A DNA stretch of 64,000 nt from assembly GCF_001904745.1 (NCBI RefSeq), contig NZ_MRCD01000019.1:41462-105461 (forward strand). The letters run 5' to 3'. Positions 1-9,196 of this stretch are shown here, one piece after another. Origin of the DNA: Calothrix sp. HK-06. GTDB lineage: Bacteria; Cyanobacteriota; Cyanobacteriia; Cyanobacteriales; Nostocaceae. The translations under genes and the position numbers were made by a program. A model generated the notes under the pieces. It was not told the origin of the DNA. It saw only the letters and a program-made list of their open reading frames with translations, and did no database searches. Each line of letters begins with the position of its first letter. Position 1 is the first letter of the stretch.

Positions 1-444
1 CAACTCTTGGTTTACTCGCTCTGACTGATAAAGCACGTTTGCTTGATTTGATTCTCTTTGTTGCAATGTTGCTAGAAGCTGATCATGGGTTTGATTTGCC
101 TGTTCTAGCAATAAGCGCAGGTGTGTAAGGTCTAATTCCCTTTGATTAAGGTTTGTCTCAAATTGGTCGCGTGTTTGTTTTACTTGCTCTAACTCAGAAC
201 GAAGTTGGATTGTTGTTTGCTCTGTATCTTTGAGTTTGAGTTGAAACTGCTGTATTTGTTCTCGATAAAATTTGACGCTTGCCCATAGTGCTTGTGCCCA
301 TTCCAACCGAGTCTGCTCTTTGAGCATAACTTCTGGTACTAAGCCTACAACTAGGGAGTATGGCTGAAGGTTCCAACCACAAAGTGAACAGTTATCAACT
401 TTACCTACAACATATTTCGTTCGGCAAACAGGACATCGAGGCAT
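1..444 (-). CDS. Zinc-ribbon plus coiled-coil protein, C-terminus beyond the window
   Basis: An open frame runs from ATG at 444 to the window edge with no stop (148 codons), so the gene is partial. The N-terminus MPRCPVCRTKY followed by CSLCGW is a four-cysteine zinc ribbon (residues 4-22). After about residue 50 the protein turns into a Gln/Glu/Leu-rich heptad region (EQTRLEWAQAL, FYREQIQQFQLKLKD, LEQVKQTRDQFE), a long coiled coil. Cyanobacterial proteins of this layout often carry a GUN4, kinase or formylglycine-type domain farther on, but that part is not visible, so no function is assigned. The zinc ribbon and coiled coil are seen directly. Confidence 0.75.
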   Translation of the reverse strand, partial: MPRCPVCRTKYVVGKVDNCSLCGWNLQPYSLVVGLVPEVMLKEQTRLEWAQALWASVKFYREQIQQFQLKLKDTEQTTIQLRSELEQVKQTRDQFETNLNQRELDLTHLRLLLEQANQTHDQLLATLQQRESNQANVLYQSERVNQEL

Positions 445-838
445 ACTAATTTCCTCTGAACCTGAACCAGTATTTGCAATAATCTCAAAATTCGATATTG
501 CAACTTAGTAACTATAGTACAACGCACATTTTCTAAATTTGGAAAATATGCAATAAAGCTTAAACTTCACTAAATACCGTGTGGGCGTGAAACTTAAGAA
601 TTTCTTCATCATGTGAACTATGTACTTAAGTATAAGGCTATTTTTAACCTACAAGATCAATGTGGTTAACAAAACTTAACCTATAAATATAACCAAAGGA
701 TGATTAGCGGATGTAATGGATGTAATGATAGTGTTTTACGAAATTGATTTTGATGGGTTGGTTAAACAACAAAACATGTAGAGACGCGATGTTCCTCGCG
801 TCTCTACGTCTATCATATTTAATGACGGCGAACAACAA
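445..838. other. Intergenic, 394 bp, no gene seen
   Basis: AT-rich spacer between two leftward genes. It holds GGATGTAATGGATGTAATG-type short direct repeats near 710-728 and the dispersed hairpin at 778-807. No convincing reading frame was found. Confidence 0.6.
778..807. repeat. Dispersed hairpin repeat (GTAGAGACGCG type)
   Basis: GTAGAGACGCGA at 778-789 is the exact inverse of TCGCGTCTCTAC at 796-807. The same family recurs near 5,777-5,804, 24,597-24,614 and 58,224-58,290. It lies just past the stop codon of the leftward ATPase gene and could end that transcript, but this is a common Nostocales intergenic repeat. Confidence 0.75.
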
Positions 839-3100
839 TTAAACTGGACTAGGTGTTAAAGCTTCTATTCTTTTAGATAGAGAAGAAGGTTGAGGTGTAG
901 GTGAAGATTTGACGGGTTCTGGGTTGGGAGTAGAGAAACCACTTTCAAACAGAGGTCGGAAACTATTTAACTCAGCAACCAAAGCTGAACCGTTACTGAT
1001 GATAACGCCTAATACTGGGTCGAAGGCAAATAAGACTCCTGCCAACACTACACCAATATTGGGAATGGCAATGAGCGCTGTATTTTGATAGACAATATCC
1101 ATTGCTTGTTTGGCAATGGCGATAGCATCAGCGATACCACGTAGGTCATCTTCTAATAATACTACATCGGCGGTTTCTCTAGCAATATCAATACCACTTG
1201 CAAAAGAAATAGAAACGTCAGCATGAGCTAAGGCAGCAGCATCATTTATTCCTTCACCAACAAAAGCAACGGTACGTTCCTGACTTTGAAGCTGTCGAAT
1301 AAGTTCAACTTTTTGGTCAGGGAAGGATTCTGCATAAACATGGTTGTTTTTAATACCTAACTGTTCTGCAACATGATTCGCAACCCGTTTACTATCACCC
1401 GTTAACATAAAGGTCTCGTTTCCAAGGTTTTCTAAAGTAGTAATTACTTCGGCACTTTCTGCACGGGCTGGGTCTGTATATAAAATTACGCCAAGTAATT
1501 CGCCGCCTTTGGCAACATAGACTGTTGAGTAACTTCCTGTTTGTAATTGTGGATGATATTTATAGATGGGATTTAAATCAATACCTTCTTGAGAAATTAA
1601 ACGATGACTTCCTGCCAAAATCTTTTCACCGCCAATTTCGGCGACTACACCAAAACCGATGCGATAATCCCATGCTGAACAAGGTTGAGTTTGAATACTT
1701 TGGGCTTCAGCACAACGCAAAATGGCGCCTGCGACAGGATGGGTGTTACCTTGTTCTGCTGAGGCTGCAACTTGTAATACCTCAGTTGATGAAATAGTTG
1801 AACTTGCCGTTAAAATCTCTACAACTTCGGCGTTGCCTTGGGTAAGTGTTCCTGTTTTATCAAATACTACTGTATCTATTCGCGCTAACATTTCCAAAGC
1901 ACGACCGCTACGAATATAAACTCCGTGCCGCGCGGCATAGGTAAGAGCAGCAATTATGGTAGAAGGTACGGCAATACGGATGTTATGACTAAAATCAAGA
2001 TGCAGTGGCGCCAGCGACCGAGAAATATCCTGAGTCAAAGCAAAAATGGCGCCGCTTAACAACATGCTAGGAAGAATTGTGGCATCTGCAACTTTTGCGG
2101 CGTAGTCTTCAACACGAGTATCGTGAACTGGAGCGGACTGTAAAAGTTGTACTGTTAATCCAACGCGCGTATTTGAACCAAGTCGTTTTGTTAAAACGCT
2201 GATTTTACCTTCTAAAACTAATGTAGACGCATGAACTACCTGCCCTTCTGAGCGAGATACTAAAGTAGATTCTCCTGTCAAGCGATGTTCGTCAATTAGT
2301 GCAGTTCCTCGCAGTACCCTGCCACTCACCGGAATTATTTCACCTGGATAAACAACAACGCGGTCTCCCTTTTGTACTTCTTTAAGTGGAACTAATACCT
2401 CAACTCCGTCGCGTTCTAAGCGAGCAAATTTATCCATGCTACTTAGCAAATCAAATACCTGTCGCTCTGATGCGCGCGCAGTGGCATCTCGAAGTGCATC
2501 TCCCGTATACATTAAACTCAGCATCAGCGATGGACCGACAAAATCTCCTTTTAATGTATATAAACCTAGCCAAATAGCATCGAGAATATCAGAATCGAGG
2601 CGCCGTTCCTTGATTACTATTTCTATGATTCGACTTACGAAAGGAATTGCCGCAGTTGTAACTAAGGCGCCGAGTGCAATAGCTGGTATGGGCATGACCT
2701 GAGTTGATAGCACAGCCAAGCTCAAACTCAGAATGGGTAATCCTAATCGTTCTATCCAGTCAATTTCTGGTCTAGATTCGGTTTTAATTGGCACAATACC
2801 CGCAGGAACTTCCGCTTCGCTTGCCTTTTCAATACACCTTAACAAGCTTGACTGAACGGTTGTAACTGGTACATCCGGGTCATAATTGACGATGAGCGAG
2901 CTAGATAACAAGCTAATACGGACACTAAGTACAAAATCAAAAGATTCAACTAGCCAAGTTAACTTACTCGCGTACTCTGGGTCAAAGGCTAGTCTTGATA
3001 TGCGGATGCGAAACCGCTCTGAGGTAACGTGAATAATTTCGTAGTCTATTTTTGGCGATTGCTTTAGTATCAGAGCTTCATATTCCGGTAAGACTGGCAT
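839..3100 (-). CDS. P-type ATPase with CoBaHMA-like N-terminal domain
   Basis: A 753-residue P1B-like cation ATPase of the inner membrane. The N-terminus (about residues 18-80, YEIIHVTSERFRIRISRL) has the HMA fold pattern with basic residues and no CxxC, the pattern of the CoBaHMA family first described from calcyanins. Catalytic motifs are complete: TGES near 275, DKTGTLT near 414, HP near 454, TGDS near 567, and GEGIND (normally GDGxND) near 615. The membrane CPC motif of heavy-metal pumps is replaced by AVPS near 388, so the cation cannot be read from it; Ca2+ or Mn2+ is a guess from the neighbours. A degenerate paralogue lies at 9,945-11,840. Start ATG at 3,100 gives normal family length. 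Confidence 0.88.
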   Translation of the reverse strand: MPVLPEYEALILKQSPKIDYEIIHVTSERFRIRISRLAFDPEYASKLTWLVESFDFVLSVRISLLSSSLIVNYDPDVPVTTVQSSLLRCIEKASEAEVPAGIVPIKTESRPEIDWIERLGLPILSLSLAVLSTQVMPIPAIALGALVTTAAIPFVSRIIEIVIKERRLDSDILDAIWLGLYTLKGDFVGPSLMLSLMYTGDALRDATARASERQVFDLLSSMDKFARLERDGVEVLVPLKEVQKGDRVVVYPGEIIPVSGRVLRGTALIDEHRLTGESTLVSRSEGQVVHASTLVLEGKISVLTKRLGSNTRVGLTVQLLQSAPVHDTRVEDYAAKVADATILPSMLLSGAIFALTQDISRSLAPLHLDFSHNIRIAVPSTIIAALTYAARHGVYIRSGRALEMLARIDTVVFDKTGTLTQGNAEVVEILTASSTISSTEVLQVAASAEQGNTHPVAGAILRCAEAQSIQTQPCSAWDYRIGFGVVAEIGGEKILAGSHRLISQEGIDLNPIYKYHPQLQTGSYSTVYVAKGGELLGVILYTDPARAESAEVITTLENLGNETFMLTGDSKRVANHVAEQLGIKNNHVYAESFPDQKVELIRQLQSQERTVAFVGEGINDAAALAHADVSISFASGIDIARETADVVLLEDDLRGIADAIAIAKQAMDIVYQNTALIAIPNIGVVLAGVLFAFDPVLGVIISNGSALVAELNSFRPLFESGFSTPNPEPVKSSPTPQPSSLSKRIEALTPSPV

Positions 3101-3794
3101 AAATTTCTGCCTCAGTAGTAGTACTAGCTTAACTTTTTGTTAGGAAAGAAAACATTTCATCATCAAATGTGAATCATTAAATTTTAAAAACGCTTGCTGT
3201 CGCTGTAAAAATATTATTGCGCTCGTGCGTTTAATGTGCGCTTCTACCTACAGTATGAAATATAAACCGGGTTTTTTCGTATAAACCCGGTTTCTTGAGT
3301 ATTTAAATTTATTATATTGTGAGATATCTTAACTTATATTTACATTGTTTGATATTTTGACATCTATCTTTCTACTGATAGAGGCGTTAAGCTAAAATTA
3401 TCTTTATTATGGTTTCTATATGAAGGCTTGATGATTCAGAGTGTTTGTAATTTATTAATTTATTTTTTCTTTATAAGCACTTTCTCAGCAACTCTCATTT
3501 AAAAAATCAACTTTACTTACTTATAGCTGTTTAACCTGAGAGCGAAAGCTATGTAAGTTAACGCTTGGGGATTGATATTTCGTCCCCAAGTTAGATGCAT
3601 GTGTGGAAAACTCGGCTATAATCAGCGATTCGACTTGAATAAGGCAAAGATTTGATTTTAAAAGTCATTTCATATATAGTACTGAATTTAGATGAGTCTC
3701 GGATGTAACAGTCCAATATTTAAAAAAATCCAAAGAATATCAAGCTTCTGGATTTGTTGTCTCTGTAGCGCCAGTTGATTATTTGGTAATTTTT
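3101..3794. other. Intergenic, 694 bp, no gene seen
   Basis: Divergent spacer between the ATPase gene and the ParB-like gene. It contains one AAACCGGGTTT/AAACCCGGTTT hairpin (3,264-3,293) of the dispersed family and otherwise AT-rich sequence. Promoters for both flanking genes should lie here; none is clear enough to place. Confidence 0.6.
3264..3293. repeat. Dispersed AAACCSGGTTT hairpin
   Basis: AAACCGGGTTT at 3,264-3,274 and AAACCCGGTTT at 3,283-3,293 pair as a stem. One of at least nine members of this family in the window. Confidence 0.7.
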
Positions 3795-5132
3795 ATGTCC
3801 CTTGTTGCCATTGACCGCGTTAGTATCCATTCCAACAGGCGTCCTCTGAATGACCAGAAAGTTGCAGAGTTGATGCAGTCAATTAAAGCGAATGGACTCT
3901 TAAATCCTATTACTATCGATCAAAACCTTAATCTTGTTGCAGGACTCCACCGACTTACTGCCTGTAAGTTATTGGGGTTAGACCAAATAGAGTGTCATGT
4001 TGTTACCTGTGTTGACACTGACCACGCACGGTTGGCGGAAATTGACGAAAATTTAATTCGCAACGAACTAGAGGCTTTAGAACGGGCTGAACTTTGGTTG
4101 GAGCGAGATAAAATTTTAGAGCGTATTGGTTTACGCGCTCAATCGGGAGAGAACCAATATACGAAAAAAGGGGGTGAATTGATTTCACCCCCAACTAAAA
4201 CAACACAGCAACTTGCTCAAGAAACTGGTTACAATAAGCGTACTTACCAATTAGGCAAACAAATTGCCAAAAATATAGACCCAGAAGTTAAAGAAGTTAT
4301 TAAGAAGACACCTGTTGCAAAAAGTCACTCAAATCTACTCAAAATAGCGAGAGCAGGTACTAAAGAGCGAGAAATTGCAGAACAGGCTGAACAAAAGGCC
4401 TTAGAAGCTGGGCGCAATTCAAAGCGTCTAGAACAGGAAAAACACGAAAAGCTAGCAGCAGAGGCGAGAGCTAAATATAAGGAGCAACAACTAATGGCAC
4501 TTCAAAGTACTACCGCCGAAATTGAGGCGAAACAATCCGTTAAACTCCATAGGACGAAACCAAGTTTTGAAGAGAAACACTCTAGATATAAAGCTTCACC
4601 CGAAGTAAATATTGGCGACGAGTGGATGCTTGAGCGTCATTTAGTTTATTGTGGCGACACAGCAGATGGTAAATTTGTAAATAAATTATTGCCTTCAAAT
4701 GCGTCTTTAGCAATTGCCACGGTTTCTTCACCTTGGAATCATGATTATTTGGTTGATGAAGCTCATGTTGTTGCTGTAATTGCTCGTGAAGGTCAAATTC
4801 AAGATTTTTGCACTCGTCACCGAATGCCTTTAAGATTCGAGTGGATTTTAGATAATACGTATATAGGGGTTTACTCTCGTAAACCTATGCTAAAGCCAGA
4901 AAAACCTATTGCGATTGAGGGAATCGAAGGTATTGTCTCTTATTTAATGAGTTTGTATACTAAGGTTGAGAACTTTGTTTTGGCGCCTTTTTTAGGAAAC
5001 GCTGAGGTATTAATGGCCTGCGAGCGGATGGGGAGGATTTGTTTCAGCGGAGATAAAAACCCTGAAAACGTCGAACGAGCTATTGAGCGTTGGCAAAAGT
5101 GGACTGGTCAAGAAGCAAGAAAAGAAAATTAA
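3795..5132 (+). CDS. ParB-like nuclease-fold protein with degenerate DNA-methylase-like C-terminus
   Basis: A 445-residue protein. Residues about 1-100 form a ParB/Srx-type domain (LVAGLHRLTACKLLG is the ParB box; IDENLIRNELEALERAE follows). A helix-turn-helix-like stretch (TTQQLAQETGYNKRTYQLGK) and a charged coiled coil (about 195-260) come next. The C-terminus resembles ParB-linked N4/N6 DNA methylases: GDEWMLERHLVYCGDTAD, then FLGNAEVLMACERMGR and NVERAIERWQKWTG, the family's SAM-site and tail. The catalytic (D/N/S)PP(Y/W) box is not visible (SSPW is the nearest) and the middle is short, so it may bind DNA without methylating. The ATG at 3,795 is preferred over an upstream TTG. Confidence 0.7.
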   Translation: MSLVAIDRVSIHSNRRPLNDQKVAELMQSIKANGLLNPITIDQNLNLVAGLHRLTACKLLGLDQIECHVVTCVDTDHARLAEIDENLIRNELEALERAELWLERDKILERIGLRAQSGENQYTKKGGELISPPTKTTQQLAQETGYNKRTYQLGKQIAKNIDPEVKEVIKKTPVAKSHSNLLKIARAGTKEREIAEQAEQKALEAGRNSKRLEQEKHEKLAAEARAKYKEQQLMALQSTTAEIEAKQSVKLHRTKPSFEEKHSRYKASPEVNIGDEWMLERHLVYCGDTADGKFVNKLLPSNASLAIATVSSPWNHDYLVDEAHVVAVIAREGQIQDFCTRHRMPLRFEWILDNTYIGVYSRKPMLKPEKPIAIEGIEGIVSYLMSLYTKVENFVLAPFLGNAEVLMACERMGRICFSGDKNPENVERAIERWQKWTGQEARKEN

Positions 5133-5133
5133 A

Positions 5134-5165
5134 GAAACCGGGTTTCTAAAGAAACCCGGTTTCTG
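5134..5165. repeat. Paired AGAAACCSGGTTTC palindromes after ParB-like gene
   Basis: GAAACCGGGTTTC (5,134-5,146) and GAAACCCGGTTTC (5,151-5,163) lie immediately after the stop at 5,132 and can fold singly or together; plausible transcript end. Confidence 0.65.
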
Positions 5166-5440
5166 GATTCATTAGTTTTTACTAATCAATAGTTATGAAG
5201 AATTAAACTCGAATACTTTAATATTGCGATTCCAGCAGCTTATAATAGCGTAACTTGTGAGGAGGTGTCACTAGAATTACTCTAGCTGCTGGTATTTTTT
5301 GTCCAAAAATTGCTATGAATCTGTACCTAAAGCAGTATATGCAATTTTCACATAATTTGTAGTTCCAGCAGACTTTAAAAATTCTAATTAAAAACCAAGA
5401 GTTTCATCAATTGTTCTTTTACCCACAAACATTTAAATAT

Positions 5441-5725
5441 ATGGCATTTATCAGAGTTGATAATATGATCATCAATACTACTTACATCGCTGCTGTTAGA
5501 CTGGAGGGTCAAGACCCTTATGGTGAAGAAAAAGTGTCTCTACTTCTTGCGATACCTACTTGTTCTATGCCTTTAGAGCAAGTTAACCCAACTAACTTAT
5601 TCCAGTACGAATGGATTGAATTTACTGGTTGTTCAGCCATTGCTCTCATAGATTACTTCAGCAGCTTTAATAATGTAATTGATTTAATGCCAACTAACAA
5701 TAGACGCCATCAGCAAATCAAATAG
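5441..5725 (+). CDS. Conserved small cyanobacterial protein, unknown function
   Basis: A 94-residue protein beginning MAFIRVDNMIINTTYIAAV. The pattern is one I associate with a small conserved cyanobacterial family (MAFIRV..MIIN..YIAAVRL, then FQYEWIEF and ALIDYFSSFNNVIDL). No signal peptide or membrane segment is seen. It stands alone between repeats. An upstream TTG at 5,411 would add ten residues, but the family begins at this ATG. Function unknown. Confidence 0.7.
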   Translation: MAFIRVDNMIINTTYIAAVRLEGQDPYGEEKVSLLLAIPTCSMPLEQVNPTNLFQYEWIEFTGCSAIALIDYFSSFNNVIDLMPTNNRRHQQIK

Positions 5726-5776
5726 ATGTTTCTGTTAGATATTGGTGTAAAACCACGTAAAGACGCGATTAATCAT

Positions 5777-5804
5777 GTAGAGACCGTAAATTTACGGTCT
5801 CTAC
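5777..5804. terminator. Perfect 14-bp palindrome, likely terminator of the MntP/YtaF-like gene
   Basis: GTAGAGACCGTAAA is followed directly by its exact inverse TTTACGGTCTCTAC. It sits six bases past the stop codon of the leftward gene at 5,810. It belongs to the GTAGAGAC repeat family, so termination is an inference from position. Confidence 0.55.
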
Positions 5805-5809
5805 AAAGG

Positions 5810-6538
5810 TTACGGAACAACGAAATATTCATATACGCCAATGATAATCACTAATGCTCCTGAGAGAATTCCAGACCAATATCCAGATATTCTGCCTGTA
5901 AAGCGATTGCCTAAAAAATATCCCATTGATATTCCTAAAATACTGAGTACCAAAACTAACAAGCTAGTTACCCAGACATTTAAGTTAGAAATGCCTCCCC
6001 CAATACCCGAACCTAAGTTATTGAGCGTCAACCCAAAGGCAAGGGCAATAGATTCTCGCACGTCGATATAACCAGAATGGTCTAAATCAGCTTTTTCGGG
6101 ATGTTCCAAGAACTTCTCATAAGAAAACTCGTGTAAAAATTCTTGGGAAAAATCTTTAGAAGAATCATTGTACACAGTGTCAGATACTGTTGGCGCCATA
6201 ACTTGGTCACTTGAAGCCAGTAGATAAGTAGCTCCCTCACGCACTCTGGCTTTTTTTCTGGCTTTTTTACGTTTCAACTTCAACGTTTCCCAAATACTCC
6301 ATGCTCCGACAGCTACCAAGACAAAGCTGCCTATTACATTGGCTGTATTTATAGATAAATAATGATTAATATCTTTGCCAACAGCAACCGATAAATATGT
6401 ACCAATAGCAGAAACAAGAGCAATGAATAGATTTGTCAGAATACCGATTTTGAGTTTTTTAACTCCATAAGCGATTCCGACGGCAAAGTTATCTATATTA
6501 GAGGCGATAGCAAGTAATAAAGCTGAGATGACATGCAT
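5810..6538 (-). CDS. MntP/YtaF-like membrane protein with EF-hand-like loop
   Basis: A 242-residue membrane protein of the MntP/YtaF group (putative cation efflux). It opens with MHVISALLLAIASNIDNFAVG, the family's first helix with its acidic site, and a matching second half (LALAFGLTLNNLGSGIGGG type) with about six helices in two halves. The central cytosolic insert (about residues 85-165) is long and charged and ends in DLDHSGYIDVRE, which fits the 12-residue EF-hand loop (D, D, S, G, I, D, E at the expected places). The YtaF branch is known to have a similar DxDxSG stretch. ATG at 6,538 follows AGGAG by eight bases; the upstream gene ends at 6,559, suggesting one operon with the two DUF1345 genes. 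Confidence 0.8.
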   Translation of the reverse strand: MHVISALLLAIASNIDNFAVGIAYGVKKLKIGILTNLFIALVSAIGTYLSVAVGKDINHYLSINTANVIGSFVLVAVGAWSIWETLKLKRKKARKKARVREGATYLLASSDQVMAPTVSDTVYNDSSKDFSQEFLHEFSYEKFLEHPEKADLDHSGYIDVRESIALAFGLTLNNLGSGIGGGISNLNVWVTSLLVLVLSILGISMGYFLGNRFTGRISGYWSGILSGALVIIIGVYEYFVVP

Positions 6539-6558
6539 AATGGTAGCTCCTGCCACTT

Positions 6559-7215
6559 TCAAATGAGTCCAGAAATAATGCTGATAGTCAAAGCCAAAAT
6601 CACACTGTAGAAAAAGAATGCCATTACTGTATGTCCCAAAGCCAAACGTCGAATGCTAGATGTGACAAGCGCTGTATCTGAAGTTTGGGAGGTCATTGCC
6701 AAAGTAAAGGCGAAATACATAAAGTCTAAATAGTCAGGTGGTTGCTCGTTAGAAAAGTTCAACCCACCACTGTATTCTATTTCTGAATCCAACGGCAGCT
6801 TACGGTAATAACACGCTGCGTAGTGTAACGCGAACATTGTGTGTGCCAAAAGCCAAGAACAAACAATTGCGACGATAGACATCGCTACTTCTGGTGTAAA
6901 AGTATCTTTATGCTTTGCTAGCACTGCTGCAATAATAAATAAACTCGTAAAAGCCACCGAGACAACCAGAATAAAAAGTGCTAGATGGTCTATTTCTTGA
7001 TTTTGGGCGCATTTTTTGGTTTTTTGAGAATTGGCGCCAACCACCATCAACCCAAGTAACGCTAAGAAACATACAATTCCTGTATCCCAAGTAGCGAGTA
7101 GACGAAATTCCCAAGTCGCAGACGGCATAATGAGAAAAACAACCCCTGCCATTATCAACGATAGCAGCAAGCGTGGTAATGGTTGTTCAATTACGTTAAG
7201 TAAAACTTGTGTCAT
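6559..7215 (-). CDS. DUF1345 membrane protein
   Basis: A 218-residue protein with about five hydrophobic segments. The C-terminal stretch YLDFMYFAFTLAMTSQTSDTAL, then SIRRLALGHTVMAFFFYSVILAL, is the DUF1345 signature, which resembles a two-helix potassium-channel pore. It ends 20 bases before the MntP/YtaF-like start and begins 15 bases after the next paralogue's stop, so the three are probably co-transcribed leftward. Substrate unknown. Confidence 0.8.
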   Translation of the reverse strand: MTQVLLNVIEQPLPRLLLSLIMAGVVFLIMPSATWEFRLLATWDTGIVCFLALLGLMVVGANSQKTKKCAQNQEIDHLALFILVVSVAFTSLFIIAAVLAKHKDTFTPEVAMSIVAIVCSWLLAHTMFALHYAACYYRKLPLDSEIEYSGGLNFSNEQPPDYLDFMYFAFTLAMTSQTSDTALVTSSIRRLALGHTVMAFFFYSVILALTISIISGLI

Positions 7216-7230
7216 AGCTTTATGAGGGTA

Positions 7231-8010
7231 TTAAAGTAATCCGGATGCAATATTAACGCTCGAAGCTAAAATCACCATGTAGAAGAAAAAAGAAATCATT
7301 CCATGTCCCAAAGCGAGTCTTCGCATGGGTAAAGATGGAATCGAAACATCTGAAGTTTGAGCGGTCATTCCCAAAGTGAAAGAGAAATACATAAAATCCC
7401 AGTAGTCAGGTAAGTCATCACCAGGAAAATCTAAGCCCCCAGCATACCCCAATTCCTCGTTCATGAAATCTTGACGGTAGTAACAAGTGGCGTAATGCAG
7501 GGCAAACATTGTATGAGTCAGAAACCAAGAACCAATAACTGCTATTAAAGACAAACTAACTTCGATTGCTTGGGTAGAAGCTGGAATATTTTTGGTGTCG
7601 CTTACTGCCTGCATTAACCCAATGGCGAAGATACTAGTGCAAGCTGTCATAACCACCAACATAAAGACAGTTAAATGCTGTGCTTCTTGACGTTGGGCAC
7701 GGTAGCGCGTTTTTTGGGGAGTTGCATTGCATATCATTAACACTACCAAGCTCAGGAAGCAGAGAATTCCTGAAATCCAACTGATTAGGATACGGTTATC
7801 AAAATGCATGGAATCTGGCATCACTAAAAAAGCAACCATCCCCAACATAATAGATAACCCTAGTCGAGTTTTGGAATCTAAATGGCTTAACAAGCTGTGT
7901 GCGAGTCTCAAACTTGTTGTTAATAGATTCTTAAAAGACCCTATGCGTTGAGGATAGCTGATATTTTGCGCTTGTTCAGAATTCTGTTTCTTACCTGGAG
8001 AAGCTTTCAT
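7231..8010 (-). CDS. DUF1345 membrane protein, paralogue of the next gene
   Basis: A 259-residue protein, first gene of the leftward operon. A polar, basic N-terminal extension (about 50 residues) precedes the membrane core. The end has the same DUF1345 signature as its neighbour (WDFMYFSFTLGMTAQTSDVS, then MRRLALGHGMISFFFYM). The two proteins align along their length, indicating tandem duplication. A channel-like or ion-permeation role is inferred only from the family's pore-like tail and from the ion-transport neighbours. Confidence 0.8.
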   Translation of the reverse strand: MKASPGKKQNSEQAQNISYPQRIGSFKNLLTTSLRLAHSLLSHLDSKTRLGLSIMLGMVAFLVMPDSMHFDNRILISWISGILCFLSLVVLMICNATPQKTRYRAQRQEAQHLTVFMLVVMTACTSIFAIGLMQAVSDTKNIPASTQAIEVSLSLIAVIGSWFLTHTMFALHYATCYYRQDFMNEELGYAGGLDFPGDDLPDYWDFMYFSFTLGMTAQTSDVSIPSLPMRRLALGHGMISFFFYMVILASSVNIASGLL

Positions 8011-8565
8011 GGTCTTTTTGCTTTTGGTTAAAGTTGAAACTGCTATACCTATATATAGAGAAGAATCGGTGCCTCTATGTCGCTTGCGATATACTCCGGC
8101 TACAAATTCTATCTATTAAACCTGACTATTGGCAGATAGTACAAAATCTTGGTGGTGCTACGGTAATTATAGGACAGATACTTAAAAACAATAACTCTAT
8201 TTTTCTTCAAAGTTTACTAAAACGTCATAAACTGTATCATCATAAATAATTATTGATGATATATGCAAAAAATGCTGAGTCGATTGATTAACAATTCTTA
8301 ATCTCCAAAACATCTGCAATACTTGTATTATTAGTGAGTAGGAACACAGAATCAAAACAAGTAGTGATTCTTTCCACCAAGTAATCATCTTTCGCATTAG
8401 CTACTATCCTGGGACACACTATAGCCTGTCGGCTTTTTTCCATACAAGCTTGGATAAAGTTGAATCAACGAGCCACTAGATTTACGGAAAATTGCCGTCA
8501 TCTATAGTGCGGTAGTTAAATGAATGATGGTTTGTAATATCCTTATTATCGGAGCCTGAATTGAT
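8011..8565. other. Divergent intergenic, 555 bp, no gene seen
   Basis: Spacer between the leftward DUF1345 operon and the rightward DUF5132 gene. Short open frames here have no recognisable content. Promoters for both directions should lie in it. No hairpin or direct repeat stands out. Confidence 0.5.
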
Positions 8566-8877
8566 ATGTTTGAGTTAGAAGCTTTATTGCTAGGACTAGA
8601 ACCAATGACTGCTGCTGTAATTGGTGTTGGCGCCTTAGTTGCTGCACCAGTACTTGGCGCCATCGATGCTGCGACAGGTCATAATGTTTCCGAGGCAGCA
8701 AGATCATCAGCTAAAACTGGCTTGGTATGGGTTTTCCAAGCATTCGATAAAGTCCAGTCGAGCGCAGCTGAAGCGAGTGAATCTTTCCAAGATTTAGTTG
8801 CAGAAGCAAAAGCAGACCTTAGATCATCGAAGAATGGTACTGGCGATTTATCCCCGCGCGAAGTGACAATCGGTTAG
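8566..8877 (+). CDS. DUF5132-like small protein
   Basis: A 103-residue protein. It has one hydrophobic segment rich in small residues (MTAAVIGVGALVAAPVLGAI, about 14-33), followed by an amphipathic Ala/Ser/Glu helix and a polar tail. Small cyanobacterial DUF5132 proteins have this layout and often sit beside HMA-type P-type ATPases. The gene is preceded by GGAG and followed by a clear terminator. A membrane-anchored accessory role for the ATPases is inferred from position only. Confidence 0.6.
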   Translation: MFELEALLLGLEPMTAAVIGVGALVAAPVLGAIDAATGHNVSEAARSSAKTGLVWVFQAFDKVQSSAAEASESFQDLVAEAKADLRSSKNGTGDLSPREVTIG

Positions 8878-8919
8878 ACTCTTTCCAACACAGTTGCTCT
8901 ATTCTGAATATCCATTCAA

Positions 8920-8957
8920 GGCTGATAACTTTAAGTTAATTCAGTTATCAGCCTTTT
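8920..8957 (+). terminator. Rho-independent terminator after DUF5132 gene
   Basis: GGCTGATAACT (8,920-8,930) pairs with AGTTATCAGCC (8,943-8,953), an 11-bp perfect stem with a 12-base loop, followed by TTTT. Confidence 0.85.
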
Positions 8958-8979
8958 ACTTCATTTTGTGAGACATATA

Positions 8980-9171
8980 ATGGTTAACTATCCAGATTTT
9001 TTGAATGTGCGTAAACTCGCATTCATGCTTGTTGTTGGGCCTTTAGCGTTGCTAATGCTATTTGCAACGCTTGACCTTACCATACACCCCAGTAAAGTAT
9101 TAAAAGTTTCCGAGCAATCTTGTGCAAAGCTTGAAAATCAAAGTGGAATTCAAAATGTTGATTGCCCTTAA
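8980..9171 (+). CDS. Small single-pass membrane protein, unknown
   Basis: A 63-residue protein starting MVNYPDFLNVRK. One transmembrane helix (about 12-33, LAFMLVVGPLALLMLFATLDL) is followed by a short outside tail with two cysteines (SCAKL and VDCP). It begins 22 bases after the terminator and ends 25 bases before the carbonic anhydrase gene, so it may be co-transcribed with it. I do not recognise the family. Confidence 0.5.
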   Translation: MVNYPDFLNVRKLAFMLVVGPLALLMLFATLDLTIHPSKVLKVSEQSCAKLENQSGIQNVDCP

Positions 9172-9196
9172 CCTATATAAAAAAAGGGTTTAATCT

